The notes under the pieces were generated by a model. That model did no database searches, was not told where the DNA came from, and saw only the letters and a program-made list of their open reading frames with translations. A DNA stretch of 16,569 bases from JAWXTP01 sp044433415 (GTDB lineage Bacteria; Bacteroidota; Bacteroidia; Bacteroidales; Rikenellaceae): NCBI GenBank assembly GCA_044433415.1, contig JAWXTP010000061.1, positions 1-16,569 of the forward strand, written 5' to 3'. The position numbers and the translations under genes are program-made. Every line of letters starts with the position of its first letter. Position 1 is the first letter of the stretch. Below, one piece after another: positions 7,781 to 14,038 of the stretch.

Positions 7781-8350
7781 ATGAGTAAAATAATTCTATT
7801 TGCGTTTGCACTATTTTCATTATCTATTATTAGTACTGAAAATACCTTTGCACAAAACTCAAGAAAAAAAACAGAAGTTAATAAAAAAAACAACAAGAAT
7901 AACACAAAACAAACAATTAAACAAGTTAGTAAGCCAAAGCAAGTAACAGTGCATACATTGCCACCTAAATATGTTACAGTAAAACATAATGGTTTAACAT
8001 ACTACCGTTCAGGCTCTAATTACTACAAAAAAATAAATTCTAAATATGTTTTAGTTGCACCTCCAGTAGGTTTAATTACAACAATAGCAAACACAGTTTT
8101 AAAAACTATTATACATAATAACAAAACATATTACACCTCAGGGGGTATAATTTATCAACAAAAAGGTAATAATAATTATGTAGTAACTCAACCAGAATAC
8201 GGAATGATAGTTCCTGAACTTCCAGAGGTTAATGTACGTGAAGTTTATGTAGATGGAACTATATTCTTTGAATTCGAAAATGTACTTTACAAACAAATTC
8301 CTACAAGTCAGGGTGTTCAATACCAAGTTGTAGGCACACTTAACAACTAA
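7781..8350 (+). CDS. Secreted DUF6515-like repeat protein
   Basis: The 189-residue product has a signal peptide (about 1-25, ending TFAQN) and then a basic Lys/Asn/Gln-rich linker at about 26-58. Three imperfect repeats follow, at about 64-98, 107-147 and 152-187. Each runs as a short strand, an NG, NN or DG turn, a YY or FF pair, a second aromatic (YYKK, IYQQ, LYKQ), then a valine-rich strand; the first two end in VAPPVG and VTQPEYG. This pattern matches the Bacteroidota DUF6515 family as I know it. Function is unknown; a small exported beta-rich protein of the periplasm or outer surface is the most that can be said. It is monocistronic with its own promoter and a very long terminator hairpin. 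Confidence 0.75.
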   Translation: MSKIILFAFALFSLSIISTENTFAQNSRKKTEVNKKNNKNNTKQTIKQVSKPKQVTVHTLPPKYVTVKHNGLTYYRSGSNYYKKINSKYVLVAPPVGLITTIANTVLKTIIHNNKTYYTSGGIIYQQKGNNNYVVTQPEYGMIVPELPEVNVREVYVDGTIFFEFENVLYKQIPTSQGVQYQVVGTLNN

Positions 8351-8358
8351 GCCATAAT

Positions 8359-8427
8359 ATAATATATAAAAAACACAAAAACTACTTTTAAAGGCTAAAA
8401 GTAGTTTTTGTGTTTTTTATATATTAT
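8359..8427 (+). terminator. Exceptionally long 32-bp hairpin terminator
   Basis: The arms at 8359-8390 and 8396-8427 are perfectly complementary over 32 bp around a 5-nt loop, AAGGC. The stem core is AAAAAACACAAAAACTACTTTTA-like, so the right arm carries T-runs (TTTTTGTGTTTTTT) that can act as the U-tract. It starts 8 bp after the DUF6515 stop. It is much longer than the other terminators in the window (10-15 bp), and the A-tract on the opposite strand would make it bidirectional. Confidence 0.75.
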
Positions 8428-8430
8428 TGC

Positions 8431-8469
8431 ACAGATTTTGCTTTATAAAAATAATAAAGCAAAATTTGT
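8431..8469 (+). promoter_or_regulatory. Hairpin or operator palindrome directly upstream of the catalase start
   Basis: A 16-bp near-perfect inverted repeat (one G-T pair) pairs 8431-8446 with 8454-8469 around a 7-nt loop; the arm core is TTTTGCTTTAT. It ends 6 bp before the catalase ATG at 8476. As RNA it would form a structured leader over the ribosome landing site. As DNA it could be a palindromic operator. The centre (8443-8457) matches the PerR-box consensus TTATAATTATTATAA at 12 of 15 positions, which could be chance in AT-rich DNA. Confidence 0.5.
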
Positions 8470-8475
8470 ATTTAT

Positions 8476-9948
8476 ATGGAAAAAACAACAAGAAAAATGA
8501 CTACATCCTCTGGACGTTTAGTAGTCGATAATCAAAATGTTCAAACTGCTGGACAACCAGGACCTATGCTTATTCAAGACCATTGGATAATTGAGAAACT
8601 AGCACATTTCGACCGTGAAGTAATACCTGAAAGACGTATGCATGCTAAGGGTTCGGGCGCTTTTGGCACTTTTACAGTGACAAATGATATTACAAAATAC
8701 ACCTGCGCAACCATGTTCTCTGAAATTGGAAAGAAAACAGATTGTTTCGTTCGCTTTTCAACCGTCGCTGGTGAAAGAGGTGCTGCTGATGCTGAAAGAG
8801 ACATTAGAGGCTTTGCAATGAAGTTTTACACAGATAGTGGCAACTGGGATTTAGTTGGGAACAATACTCCTGTATTTTTTATGCGTGACCCTATGAAATT
8901 CCCTGATTTAAATCACGTCGTAAAAAGAGACCCTCGAACAAATATGCACAGTGCTAATAGCAACTGGGACTTTTGGACCTTACTGCCTGAATCCTTACAT
9001 CAGGTAACAATTATTATGAGTGACAGGGGTATACCTGCATCGTTTAGACACATGCATGGATTTGGTAGTCATACATATAGCTTTATAAATAAAGATAATG
9101 AACGCACATGGGTCAAATTTCACTTGCGCACCTTACAAGGTATAAAAAACATCACGGATGCCGAAGCAGAAGCTATAGTAGGTAAAGATAGAGACTCTAA
9201 TCAACGCGACTTATATCAAGCCATAGAAGATGGTAATTTTCCACGTTGGCAATTCCAAATACAAATAATGACTGAGGAGCAAGCTGACAACTCCGCTATA
9301 AATCCTTTTGATATGACTAAAGTTTGGCCACATAAGGACTACCCTCTTATGGATGTTGGAATCATGGAACTTAACAAAAATCCAGACAACTATTATGCTG
9401 AGGTTGAGCAAGCTGCATTTAACCCTATGAATATAGTTCATGGTATAGGTTACTCACCTGACAAAATGCTACAAGCACGACTTTTCTCTTATGGTGATGC
9501 TCAACGTTATCGTTTAGGTGTCAATCATGACAAGATTCCAGTAAACATGCCTCGCTGTCCTTTCCATTCTTATCATAGAGATGGTCAGATGCGTACGGAC
9601 AGTAATCATGGCTCGACAATAGGTTACGAACCAAATAGTTATGGTGAATGGCAAGATTCTCCAGAATTGAAAGAACCTCCTTTAAAATTAAAAGGTGATG
9701 CCTACACTTATAACGAACGAGAATATGACGATGATTATTTCTCTCAAGTTGGAGACTTATTCAGACTTATGAGTATGGAACAACAACAAGTTCTATTTGA
9801 AAATACAGCTCGTTCGATGGGTGACTCAGAGTTATTTATAAAACAGCGCCATGTGCGCAACTGTGCAATGGCTGATGAGGCTTATGGTAAAGGAGTGGCT
9901 ATGGCTTTAAATATATCTTTTGAGGAAGCAAAACTTGCTACTCGTTAA
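8476..9948 (+). CDS. katA: Haem catalase (small-subunit, clade 3 type)
   Basis: The 490-residue enzyme splits hydrogen peroxide into water and oxygen in the cytoplasm. The active-site region FDREVIPERRMHAKGSGAFG holds the distal His (H56). The distal Asn is N129 in DLVGNNTPVFF. The haem-ligating Tyr is Y339 in the signature RLFSYGDAQRYRLG. Each matches the mammalian residues His75, Asn148 and Tyr358 with a constant offset of 19. The length is right for small-subunit catalases, and the large-subunit C-terminal flavodoxin-like domain is absent. The gene is monocistronic between two hairpins, with a second palindrome just before its start. Regulation by OxyR or PerR-like factors is common in Bacteroidales but no regulator gene is adjacent. 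The symbol follows homology; it could equally be named katB as in Bacteroides fragilis. Confidence 0.97.
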   Translation: MEKTTRKMTTSSGRLVVDNQNVQTAGQPGPMLIQDHWIIEKLAHFDREVIPERRMHAKGSGAFGTFTVTNDITKYTCATMFSEIGKKTDCFVRFSTVAGERGAADAERDIRGFAMKFYTDSGNWDLVGNNTPVFFMRDPMKFPDLNHVVKRDPRTNMHSANSNWDFWTLLPESLHQVTIIMSDRGIPASFRHMHGFGSHTYSFINKDNERTWVKFHLRTLQGIKNITDAEAEAIVGKDRDSNQRDLYQAIEDGNFPRWQFQIQIMTEEQADNSAINPFDMTKVWPHKDYPLMDVGIMELNKNPDNYYAEVEQAAFNPMNIVHGIGYSPDKMLQARLFSYGDAQRYRLGVNHDKIPVNMPRCPFHSYHRDGQMRTDSNHGSTIGYEPNSYGEWQDSPELKEPPLKLKGDAYTYNEREYDDDYFSQVGDLFRLMSMEQQQVLFENTARSMGDSELFIKQRHVRNCAMADEAYGKGVAMALNISFEEAKLATR

Positions 9949-10008
9949 TTATTGATTTTAGGACTAGGGAGTGTAAATTAAACTCTGTCTAGGACTACCA
10001 TTAATTTT

Positions 10009-10040
10009 AAAGAGCACAATCCTTGCGGACTGTGCTCTTT
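10009..10040. terminator. Bidirectional terminator between catalase and DUF4890 gene
   Basis: The stem AAAGAGCACA (10009-10018) pairs with TGTGCTCTTT (10031-10040). It continues after one mismatch as TCC/GGA and closes with the loop TTGC. It lies between convergent genes ending at 9948 (plus) and 10066 (minus). Confidence 0.75.
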
Positions 10041-10065
10041 AGACATAATTAAAATTTCACGACTG

Positions 10066-10686
10066 TTATTCTACAGAAGTTTCTTGTTGTGGAGCTTCAG
10101 GTCTTCTACCTCTTTCACCACCTCTTTGTTGTTGACCACCGTTAGGTTGCTGGCGTTGTTGTTGTACACCTTTACCACCTTGTTGTTGTCCACGTTGACC
10201 ACCTCTTTGACCTTGCATTCCTTGTCTTGGTCCTTGTGGACGACCTTGTTGAGCTTTACCGTTACCCTTTTTACTTAATAAAATTGCAAAGTTTATTTTT
10301 TGCTCATCGTTAAGAACAGACATCACCTCTTTAAGATTTGCTAAACGTTGTTCTTTCATAGCTGTCATAGCTGCTTCACGTTCTTCTCTAAATTGCTCAG
10401 TTCTTTCACCTTTTTCTTTAGGAGCTTCTTCACGTTTTTTGCTTGCTTCTTGTGCTTGTTTTAAATAGATAGCATAGATTTTCTTTTCTTGTGAATCAGT
10501 TAACTCTAATTCTTGATCTAATTTATCTGTTTGTTTTTCAGCCATTTTCTCAGGAGCGATTGTTTCTTTTCCCATTCCACCACCTGGTCTTTGTTGTGGA
10601 CGACCTCCTTGTTGTGCGTTAACTGTTAATGTAAGTGCTGTTAATACTAAAGTAGCTGAAATAGTTTTAATTCTTAAAGTTTTCAT
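10066..10686 (-). CDS. Secreted DUF4890 / Spy-like protein with Gln-Gly-Arg-rich tail
   Basis: The 206-residue protein has a signal peptide with likely cleavage after A24 (TVNA-QQ). A helical charged region follows at about 43-140, carrying two LTxxQ-type motifs, LTDSQ (62-66) and LNDEQ (125-129), as in Spy/CpxP-like periplasmic proteins and the Bacteroidota DUF4890 family. The last 65 residues are low-complexity Gln/Gly/Arg/Pro, strongly basic and probably disordered. Role is not established; by analogy it may be a periplasmic chaperone or stress sensor. It is divergent from an ECF sigma operon that ends in another Spy-like gene, and its upstream region holds two copies of a promoter-like repeat, so co-regulation is likely (inference). 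Confidence 0.82.
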   Translation of the reverse strand: MKTLRIKTISATLVLTALTLTVNAQQGGRPQQRPGGGMGKETIAPEKMAEKQTDKLDQELELTDSQEKKIYAIYLKQAQEASKKREEAPKEKGERTEQFREEREAAMTAMKEQRLANLKEVMSVLNDEQKINFAILLSKKGNGKAQQGRPQGPRQGMQGQRGGQRGQQQGGKGVQQQRQQPNGGQQQRGGERGRRPEAPQQETSVE

Positions 10687-10745
10687 TTTTTTATAAATTT
10701 AAAATGTGATTAATTAATTTAATGTAAACCCGTATATTTGTTTAC

Positions 10746-10809
10746 CATCGGGTTCACAAGTATAGAACAACTAATATTCGAAAAGTTAAAATTGGTTTTA
10801 AAATAATTT
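10746..10809 (-). repeat. Direct repeat copy 1 with promoter-like core
   Basis: This is the first of two 64-bp direct repeats spaced 106 bp apart; by my count 54 of 64 positions match copy 2. The first 25 bp (from CATCGGGTTCACAAG onward) are identical. On the minus strand it reads AACTTTTC, a 16-nt spacer, TATACTTG, then TGAACCCGATG. TATACTTG is one mismatch from TAnnTTTG, so this may be a promoter starting near 10750, with a leader of about 64 nt for the DUF4890 gene. Confidence 0.75.
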
Positions 10810-10851
10810 AAAAAGTTTTTGTCAATCTAACCTGTGGTGATGTATTTATAA

Positions 10852-10915
10852 CATCGGGTTCACAAGTATAGAACAATAGAACTTTGAAAAGTTAAAAAAG
10901 GTTTTAAAAATATTT
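10852..10915 (-). repeat. Direct repeat copy 2 with promoter-like core
   Basis: Second copy of the 64-bp repeat. The TATACTTG-like core and the upstream AACTTTTC block are both kept at the same spacing, whereas the spacer between them has diverged. Conservation restricted to these blocks looks like selection on a binding site or promoter. It would give an upstream start near 10856 for the same minus-strand gene. A stem GATGT/ACATC (10839-10855) lies just downstream in that direction. Confidence 0.75.
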
Positions 10916-10943
10916 GTCTTTACATTAATAATTTGTAACTTGC
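10913..10943 (+). promoter_or_regulatory. Possible promoter of the ECF sigma operon
   Basis: TTTG at 10913-10916 is followed after 19 bp by TAACTTGC at 10936-10943, a partial match to the -7 element. The downstream CGCGATG resembles the ACTTG...CGATG layout of the two divergent repeats, but with different spacing. It would give a leader of about 130 nt. Confidence 0.3.
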
Positions 10944-11082
10944 ACGCGATGTACCTGTATTAGGTTGGTAAATAAAAATATAAGACTCATGAAAAATAAA
11001 ATATTTTTTCATTTAATTTTAACCTTTATATAAATTGATGTTCTATATATGTGAATACGGAAAAGAAATTAGCACATAAATA

Positions 11083-11649
11083 ATGACTGATAAAAAAGAA
11101 AAAGAAATACTTAAACTTCTTTCGAGTGTCAAGACACGACAAGAAGGTTTCAGTCTTTTGATGCAAGTGTTTACGGAGCCTATATATTGGCACATACGAC
11201 GATTAGTCGTCAAACATGAAGATGCTCAGGATGTTATGCAAGAATGTTTTATAAACGTATATAAATACATAGGGAATTTTAAAGGTGAATCTTCTTTAAA
11301 AACTTGGATTTATAAAATTGCAACTAATGAGGCACTTAGACACTGCACAAAACGACGACTGGAGATGGATTCTTATGATGAAAAGAGTAAATTAGTAAAT
11401 CTCTTTGAATCAGAAAGAGACATAGATTTTAATTCAGCCGAGGCAGCTTTACAAAAAGCACTACTATCTCTACCTGAGAAACAGCGTATTACATTTAACT
11501 TACGCTATTTTGAGGAAATGACTTATGAACAAATTGCTGAGGTGACAAACAGTAGCATTGCTACATTAAAAACAAATTACCATTACGCTAGTAATAAAAT
11601 TAAAGAATATATATTAAACAACACGGAGGTTAGCTATGAAAGATTTTGA
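11083..11649 (+). CDS. ECF-type RNA polymerase sigma factor
   Basis: The 188-residue protein has the usual ECF layout. Region sigma-2 is at about 22-92, with EDAQDVMQECFINVYKYIGNFKGESSLKTWIYKIATNEA-type core motifs. A short acidic linker follows, then region sigma-4 at about 122-176, with the helix-turn-helix MTYEQIAEVTNSSIATLKT. It directs RNA polymerase to a small stress regulon. The next gene, overlapping it by 14 bp, is a single-pass membrane protein of anti-sigma type, and the third is a Spy-like periplasmic protein. The set therefore looks like a membrane-tethered signalling operon. Autoregulation is normal for such factors and the divergent DUF4890 gene is a likely target, but neither is shown by the sequence. 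The start ATG gives a normal N-terminus. Confidence 0.93.
   Translation: MTDKKEKEILKLLSSVKTRQEGFSLLMQVFTEPIYWHIRRLVVKHEDAQDVMQECFINVYKYIGNFKGESSLKTWIYKIATNEALRHCTKRRLEMDSYDEKSKLVNLFESERDIDFNSAEAALQKALLSLPEKQRITFNLRYFEEMTYEQIAEVTNSSIATLKTNYHYASNKIKEYILNNTEVSYERF
11625..11630 (+). promoter_or_regulatory. Strong Shine-Dalgarno for the anti-sigma gene
   Basis: GGAGGT lies 5 bp before the ATG at 11636, inside the end of the sigma gene. Such a strong site stands out in a window whose other starts are A-rich and lack one. It probably supports coupled translation of the overlapping pair. Confidence 0.55.
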
Positions 11650-12010
11650 TATTAATAAAATAGGGAAAAAGATGCCTTACGCGGCACCTTCGGATGATTT
11701 CTTCGAGAAATTTTCTGCGGACATGCTTTCAAAAGTTGAAGAACAAGAGAAAAAACGTATAAATTTAAGATTTAGAAAAATAATATCCTTTACTTCTGCT
11801 ATTGCGGCTATGTTTATTGCAGGACTTATGTTAACTTTAACAATGAAAGATGAAACATCATCATTTACAAACTCAGATTATTTGGCTTACGAAAATGTAA
11901 ATGCTAGTATAGATTCTTATTTATGTAGTCTTTCTGATAGTGAAATTTCAAATCTATTCTCTGAAATTGCTTATGAAGATGATTTTTACTCAAACCTTCC
12001 AACTGATTAA
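11636..12010 (+). CDS. Putative anti-sigma factor, single-pass membrane protein
   Basis: The 124-residue protein has a cytoplasmic N-terminal part (1-48) starting MKDFDINKIGKKMPYAAPSDDFFEKF. The KMPY..P..FFE pattern is common in small Bacteroidota proteins encoded right after ECF sigma genes. One transmembrane segment spans about 49-70 (IISFTSAIAAMFIAGLMLTLTM). A short acidic periplasmic tail follows at 71-124. The zinc-binding HxxxCxxC motif of ZAS anti-sigmas is absent. Overlap with the sigma gene and the strong ribosome binding site point to stoichiometric production. Its job would be to hold the sigma factor at the membrane until a periplasmic signal arrives; this rests on position and topology, not on a strong domain match. 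Confidence 0.75.
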   Translation: MKDFDINKIGKKMPYAAPSDDFFEKFSADMLSKVEEQEKKRINLRFRKIISFTSAIAAMFIAGLMLTLTMKDETSSFTNSDYLAYENVNASIDSYLCSLSDSEISNLFSEIAYEDDFYSNLPTD

Positions 12011-12013
12011 ATT

Positions 12014-12490
12014 ATGAAAAAAGTCACAAAATATTTTTTAATATTCTTCCTTATAATTTCTACTAGCTATGTGTCATATTCACAAGCTCGACAAGGAGGA
12101 GCAAGAGTTCCTAATAATAAAGGACTACAACAAATGCAGATGAATGTTATTATAAAACATTTGCAACTTAACGAAACTAAAACAAAGCAGTTTACTGAAA
12201 TTTATACTGAGTACAGTAAAAAATTAGATGACCTTCGTCCTGATCATAAACAAAATACTCACAAAAGAGAGGAAACTCCTACGGACGAACAAATAGAAGC
12301 TCAAATTTTAGAATCATTTGTAATAACAGAAAAAACAACAGATTTAAAACGTGAATATTTCTATAAATTCAAAAAAATACTATCTCTTCAACAAATTATG
12401 GAGATGTATAATGTTGAAAGACAGGTTAGTGAACGTATCAGATCTGAATTCCAACGCCGTAATAACCAAGGTGGTGGAATGAATAAATAA
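12014..12490 (+). CDS. Spy/CpxP-like periplasmic protein of the ECF operon
   Basis: The 158-residue protein has a signal peptide (about 1-24, ending SYSQA) and a Gly/Arg-rich start. A helical body follows, with two LTxxQ-like segments: LQLNETKTKQFTEIY (50-64) and ILSLQQIMEMYNVE (122-135). A charged loop containing His78 and His83 lies between them. It ends in a short Arg/Asn/Gly tail. This is the layout of Spy, CpxP and the metal sensor CnrX, all helical hairpins in the periplasm. It starts 3 bp after the anti-sigma stop, so it is in the same transcript. It may be the sensor that acts on the anti-sigma, or a chaperone made in response; sequence cannot decide between these. Confidence 0.75.
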   Translation: MKKVTKYFLIFFLIISTSYVSYSQARQGGARVPNNKGLQQMQMNVIIKHLQLNETKTKQFTEIYTEYSKKLDDLRPDHKQNTHKREETPTDEQIEAQILESFVITEKTTDLKREYFYKFKKILSLQQIMEMYNVERQVSERIRSEFQRRNNQGGGMNK

Positions 12491-12505
12491 AATACAAAAT
12501 ATATG

Positions 12506-12539
12506 AAATGGAGAAAGTTACAGTTTTTCTCCATTTTTT
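12506..12539 (+). terminator. Terminator of the ECF sigma operon
   Basis: The 11-bp stem AAATGGAGAAA (12506-12516) pairs with TTTCTCCATTT (12526-12536) and runs on into TTT. It begins 15 bp after the last stop of the operon. Confidence 0.85.
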
Positions 12540-12868
12540 ATATGTTTATAAGAGCTAATGAATTTCTTTTATTGATTGCTCACTACCCTATTGGTTCTAT
12601 GGTTAATACATTGTATAAATAAACTCAACCTAGACACACGACATCAAATGTATAATATTATTTATAAAGAACGTTTACTACAATCATAATAAAACAATCC
12701 AAAATACACACATAACTAAAAAAATAATTTTTCTCAAAACTCTAAATAAAAATTAAAAAATTATAAACTTAATTGGAGATTTTGCGCGCTCAATAAATTG
12801 TTAGTTTCTTCAATGTGTCTAACAATTTAACTTTATAGGTTTAAATAATTATCAATTATACAAAATGA
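12540..12868. other. Intergenic region with an unexplained inverted repeat
   Basis: This AT-rich stretch of about 330 bp contains no credible gene or RNA gene on either strand. The one clear structure is an 11-bp perfect inverted repeat, TAAATTGTTAG (12794-12804) with its complement at 12819-12829, around a 14-nt loop. It has no T-tract on either side and its role is unknown. Confidence 0.5.
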
Positions 12869-12900
12869 GCATTCCGTAAATCATAATTGATACGGAATGC
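12869..12900 (-). terminator. Terminator after the DUF418 gene
   Basis: Perfect 10-bp stem GCATTCCGTA/TACGGAATGC with a 12-nt loop, 16 bp after the DUF418 stop on the minus strand. The tail TCATTTTG is only moderately T-rich. An overlapping second pairing, ATCAATTAT (12851-12859) with ATAATTGAT (12883-12891), competes with it. Confidence 0.7.
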
Positions 12901-12916
12901 CCTAATAACGAAATTA

Positions 12917-14038
12917 CTACTTAAACAAATAAGTTGCTTTATACCAAAGTTGTTCTAGTGGACCTCTTTTGAAATAAAAAAGCCACATTTTACTAAAAAG
13001 AATTTGTATAATAATCAAGAAAAAAGTTGTTATCACTACGCTACAAAAAACCCCTAACTTAGAACCTAAATCTAAAGCCCATGGATAGTATAACAATGCT
13101 CCAAACAAAGATTGCATCACAAAATTTGTTAAGCTCAAACGTCCGTAAATTGCCAACCAACTAAATAAGCCTTTACCCTTAAAATATTCTTCTAGTTTTA
13201 CAAACACAGAAACTACAGATAATACAAAAAACAAATTATAATAAGTTTTAAAGAAGTCAAAAACATAAATATAAAGAAGATATAACACTACAGTTACAAC
13301 TAAGTACTTTATGTAGTGACGAGTCCACTTATAAGCATCATTGAATATATTATGGCGATAAGCAATAATACCCACAAGAAAAAGTCCTATAGTTTGGGTG
13401 AAACGACCTGTCTCTAAAGCCCACTTCAAAGCACCTTTTATACCAACTGTCATTCCTGCCCAAAATGTAGACAAAGCATTACCTTCGATCAAAACACTAT
13501 TTAAAATGCCATATTCCGAATAATGCCCCGTAGTATCGTACAAACTGAATATGCTATTTAGAAGTTCTAAGGGTTGTATAAGAAACACTAAAGCAAGTAT
13601 TGTCAACCAACTAGTTGAAAGATTACGTAGAGGAATAACAAGCATCATAGTCAATGCATAAAATACCAACGGGTCGCCACCTAAAAATAACGCTCCATTT
13701 ACTAAACCTATCAACACTAATAGCACCATACGCCAAAGCATAACACCTCCAAAATCTCTACCGCAACGCCACTTATAATTATCTGCCTGTAAAGCAAAGG
13801 TAAAGCCAAAAAGAACGGCAAATATGGTATAAGCCTTACCTTCAAAGATAAAATACAGGAAGCTCTTTAAGTAGCTATCTAGACTGCTAACATCCTCTGG
13901 AAAGTTGTTATATAAAAAATGATTAGAGGTGTGAATCAAGAAAATTGCAGCTATAGCCATCCCACGCAATGAATCTATGACAGCTATGCGTGGGCTGACA
14001 TTCAACAAATTATGATTGATGTTTAACCCATTATCCAT
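12917..14038 (-). CDS. DUF418 family membrane protein (YeiB-like)
   Basis: The 373-residue polytopic membrane protein has about ten hydrophobic segments. The N-terminal motif RIAVIDSLRGMAIAAIFLIH (17-36) and the C-terminal motif FKRGPLEQLW (356-365) mark the DUF418/YeiB family. DUF418 proteins are distantly related to acyltransferase-3 enzymes and to heparan-alpha-glucosaminide acetyltransferases; substrates are mostly unknown. Its start overlaps the end of the upstream acyltransferase-3 gene by 16 bp, so the two are translationally coupled and probably act together. No polysaccharide or lipid biosynthesis gene lies in the window to identify the acceptor. Confidence 0.85.
   Translation of the reverse strand: MDNGLNINHNLLNVSPRIAVIDSLRGMAIAAIFLIHTSNHFLYNNFPEDVSSLDSYLKSFLYFIFEGKAYTIFAVLFGFTFALQADNYKWRCGRDFGGVMLWRMVLLVLIGLVNGALFLGGDPLVFYALTMMLVIPLRNLSTSWLTILALVFLIQPLELLNSIFSLYDTTGHYSEYGILNSVLIEGNALSTFWAGMTVGIKGALKWALETGRFTQTIGLFLVGIIAYRHNIFNDAYKWTRHYIKYLVVTVVLYLLYIYVFDFFKTYYNLFFVLSVVSVFVKLEEYFKGKGLFSWLAIYGRLSLTNFVMQSLFGALLYYPWALDLGSKLGVFCSVVITTFFLIIIQILFSKMWLFYFKRGPLEQLWYKATYLFK

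Larger units (their letters stand above)
10687..11082. other. 396-bp divergent control region
   Basis: No gene is visible here. Besides the two direct repeats, it holds a 6-bp inverted repeat AACCCG/CGGGTT (10727-10732 and 10749-10754), which would form a hairpin at the 5' end of the DUF4890 transcript. It also holds an exact TAnnTTTG match on the plus strand (TATATTTG, 10733-10740). The stretch from about 10945 to 11082 is AT-rich with no further structure I can support. Confidence 0.55.

Noticed and set aside
7720..7905. 61-codon minus-strand hydrophobic frame
   Set aside because: It overlaps the promoter and signal-peptide region of the DUF6515 gene; hydrophobic antisense frames are common opposite Lys/Asn-rich coding DNA.
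8443..8457. Confident PerR box
   Set aside because: Twelve of 15 matches to an all-A/T consensus in AT-rich DNA is weak evidence; it is kept only as a possibility in the palindrome finding.
8359..8469. The two adjacent inverted repeats as a miniature transposable element
   Set aside because: The two hairpins do not share arm sequence, there are no flanking duplications, and the first sits exactly where a terminator is expected. A genome-wide copy search would be decisive and cannot be done here.
10084..10278. 64-codon plus-strand frame rich in Leu, Thr and Ser
   Set aside because: It is the antisense of the Gln/Gly/Arg-rich tail of the DUF4890 protein; its repetitive makeup is explained by that low-complexity coding sequence.
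10733..10740. Plus-strand TATATTTG as the main promoter of the ECF operon
   Set aside because: The motif match is exact, but it would make a leader of about 340 nt that runs through both repeats, and no -33 element is present. A nearer candidate exists at 10913-10943.
10746..10915. CRISPR-like repeat or mobile element ends
   Set aside because: Only two copies exist, in direct orientation, with a diverged interior, no third unit, no cas or transposase gene and no target-site duplication.
12541..12868. Possible tRNA or small RNA gene in the longest empty stretch
   Set aside because: No cloverleaf or T-loop-like sequence was found on either strand, and the only stem (12794-12829) lacks a T-tract.
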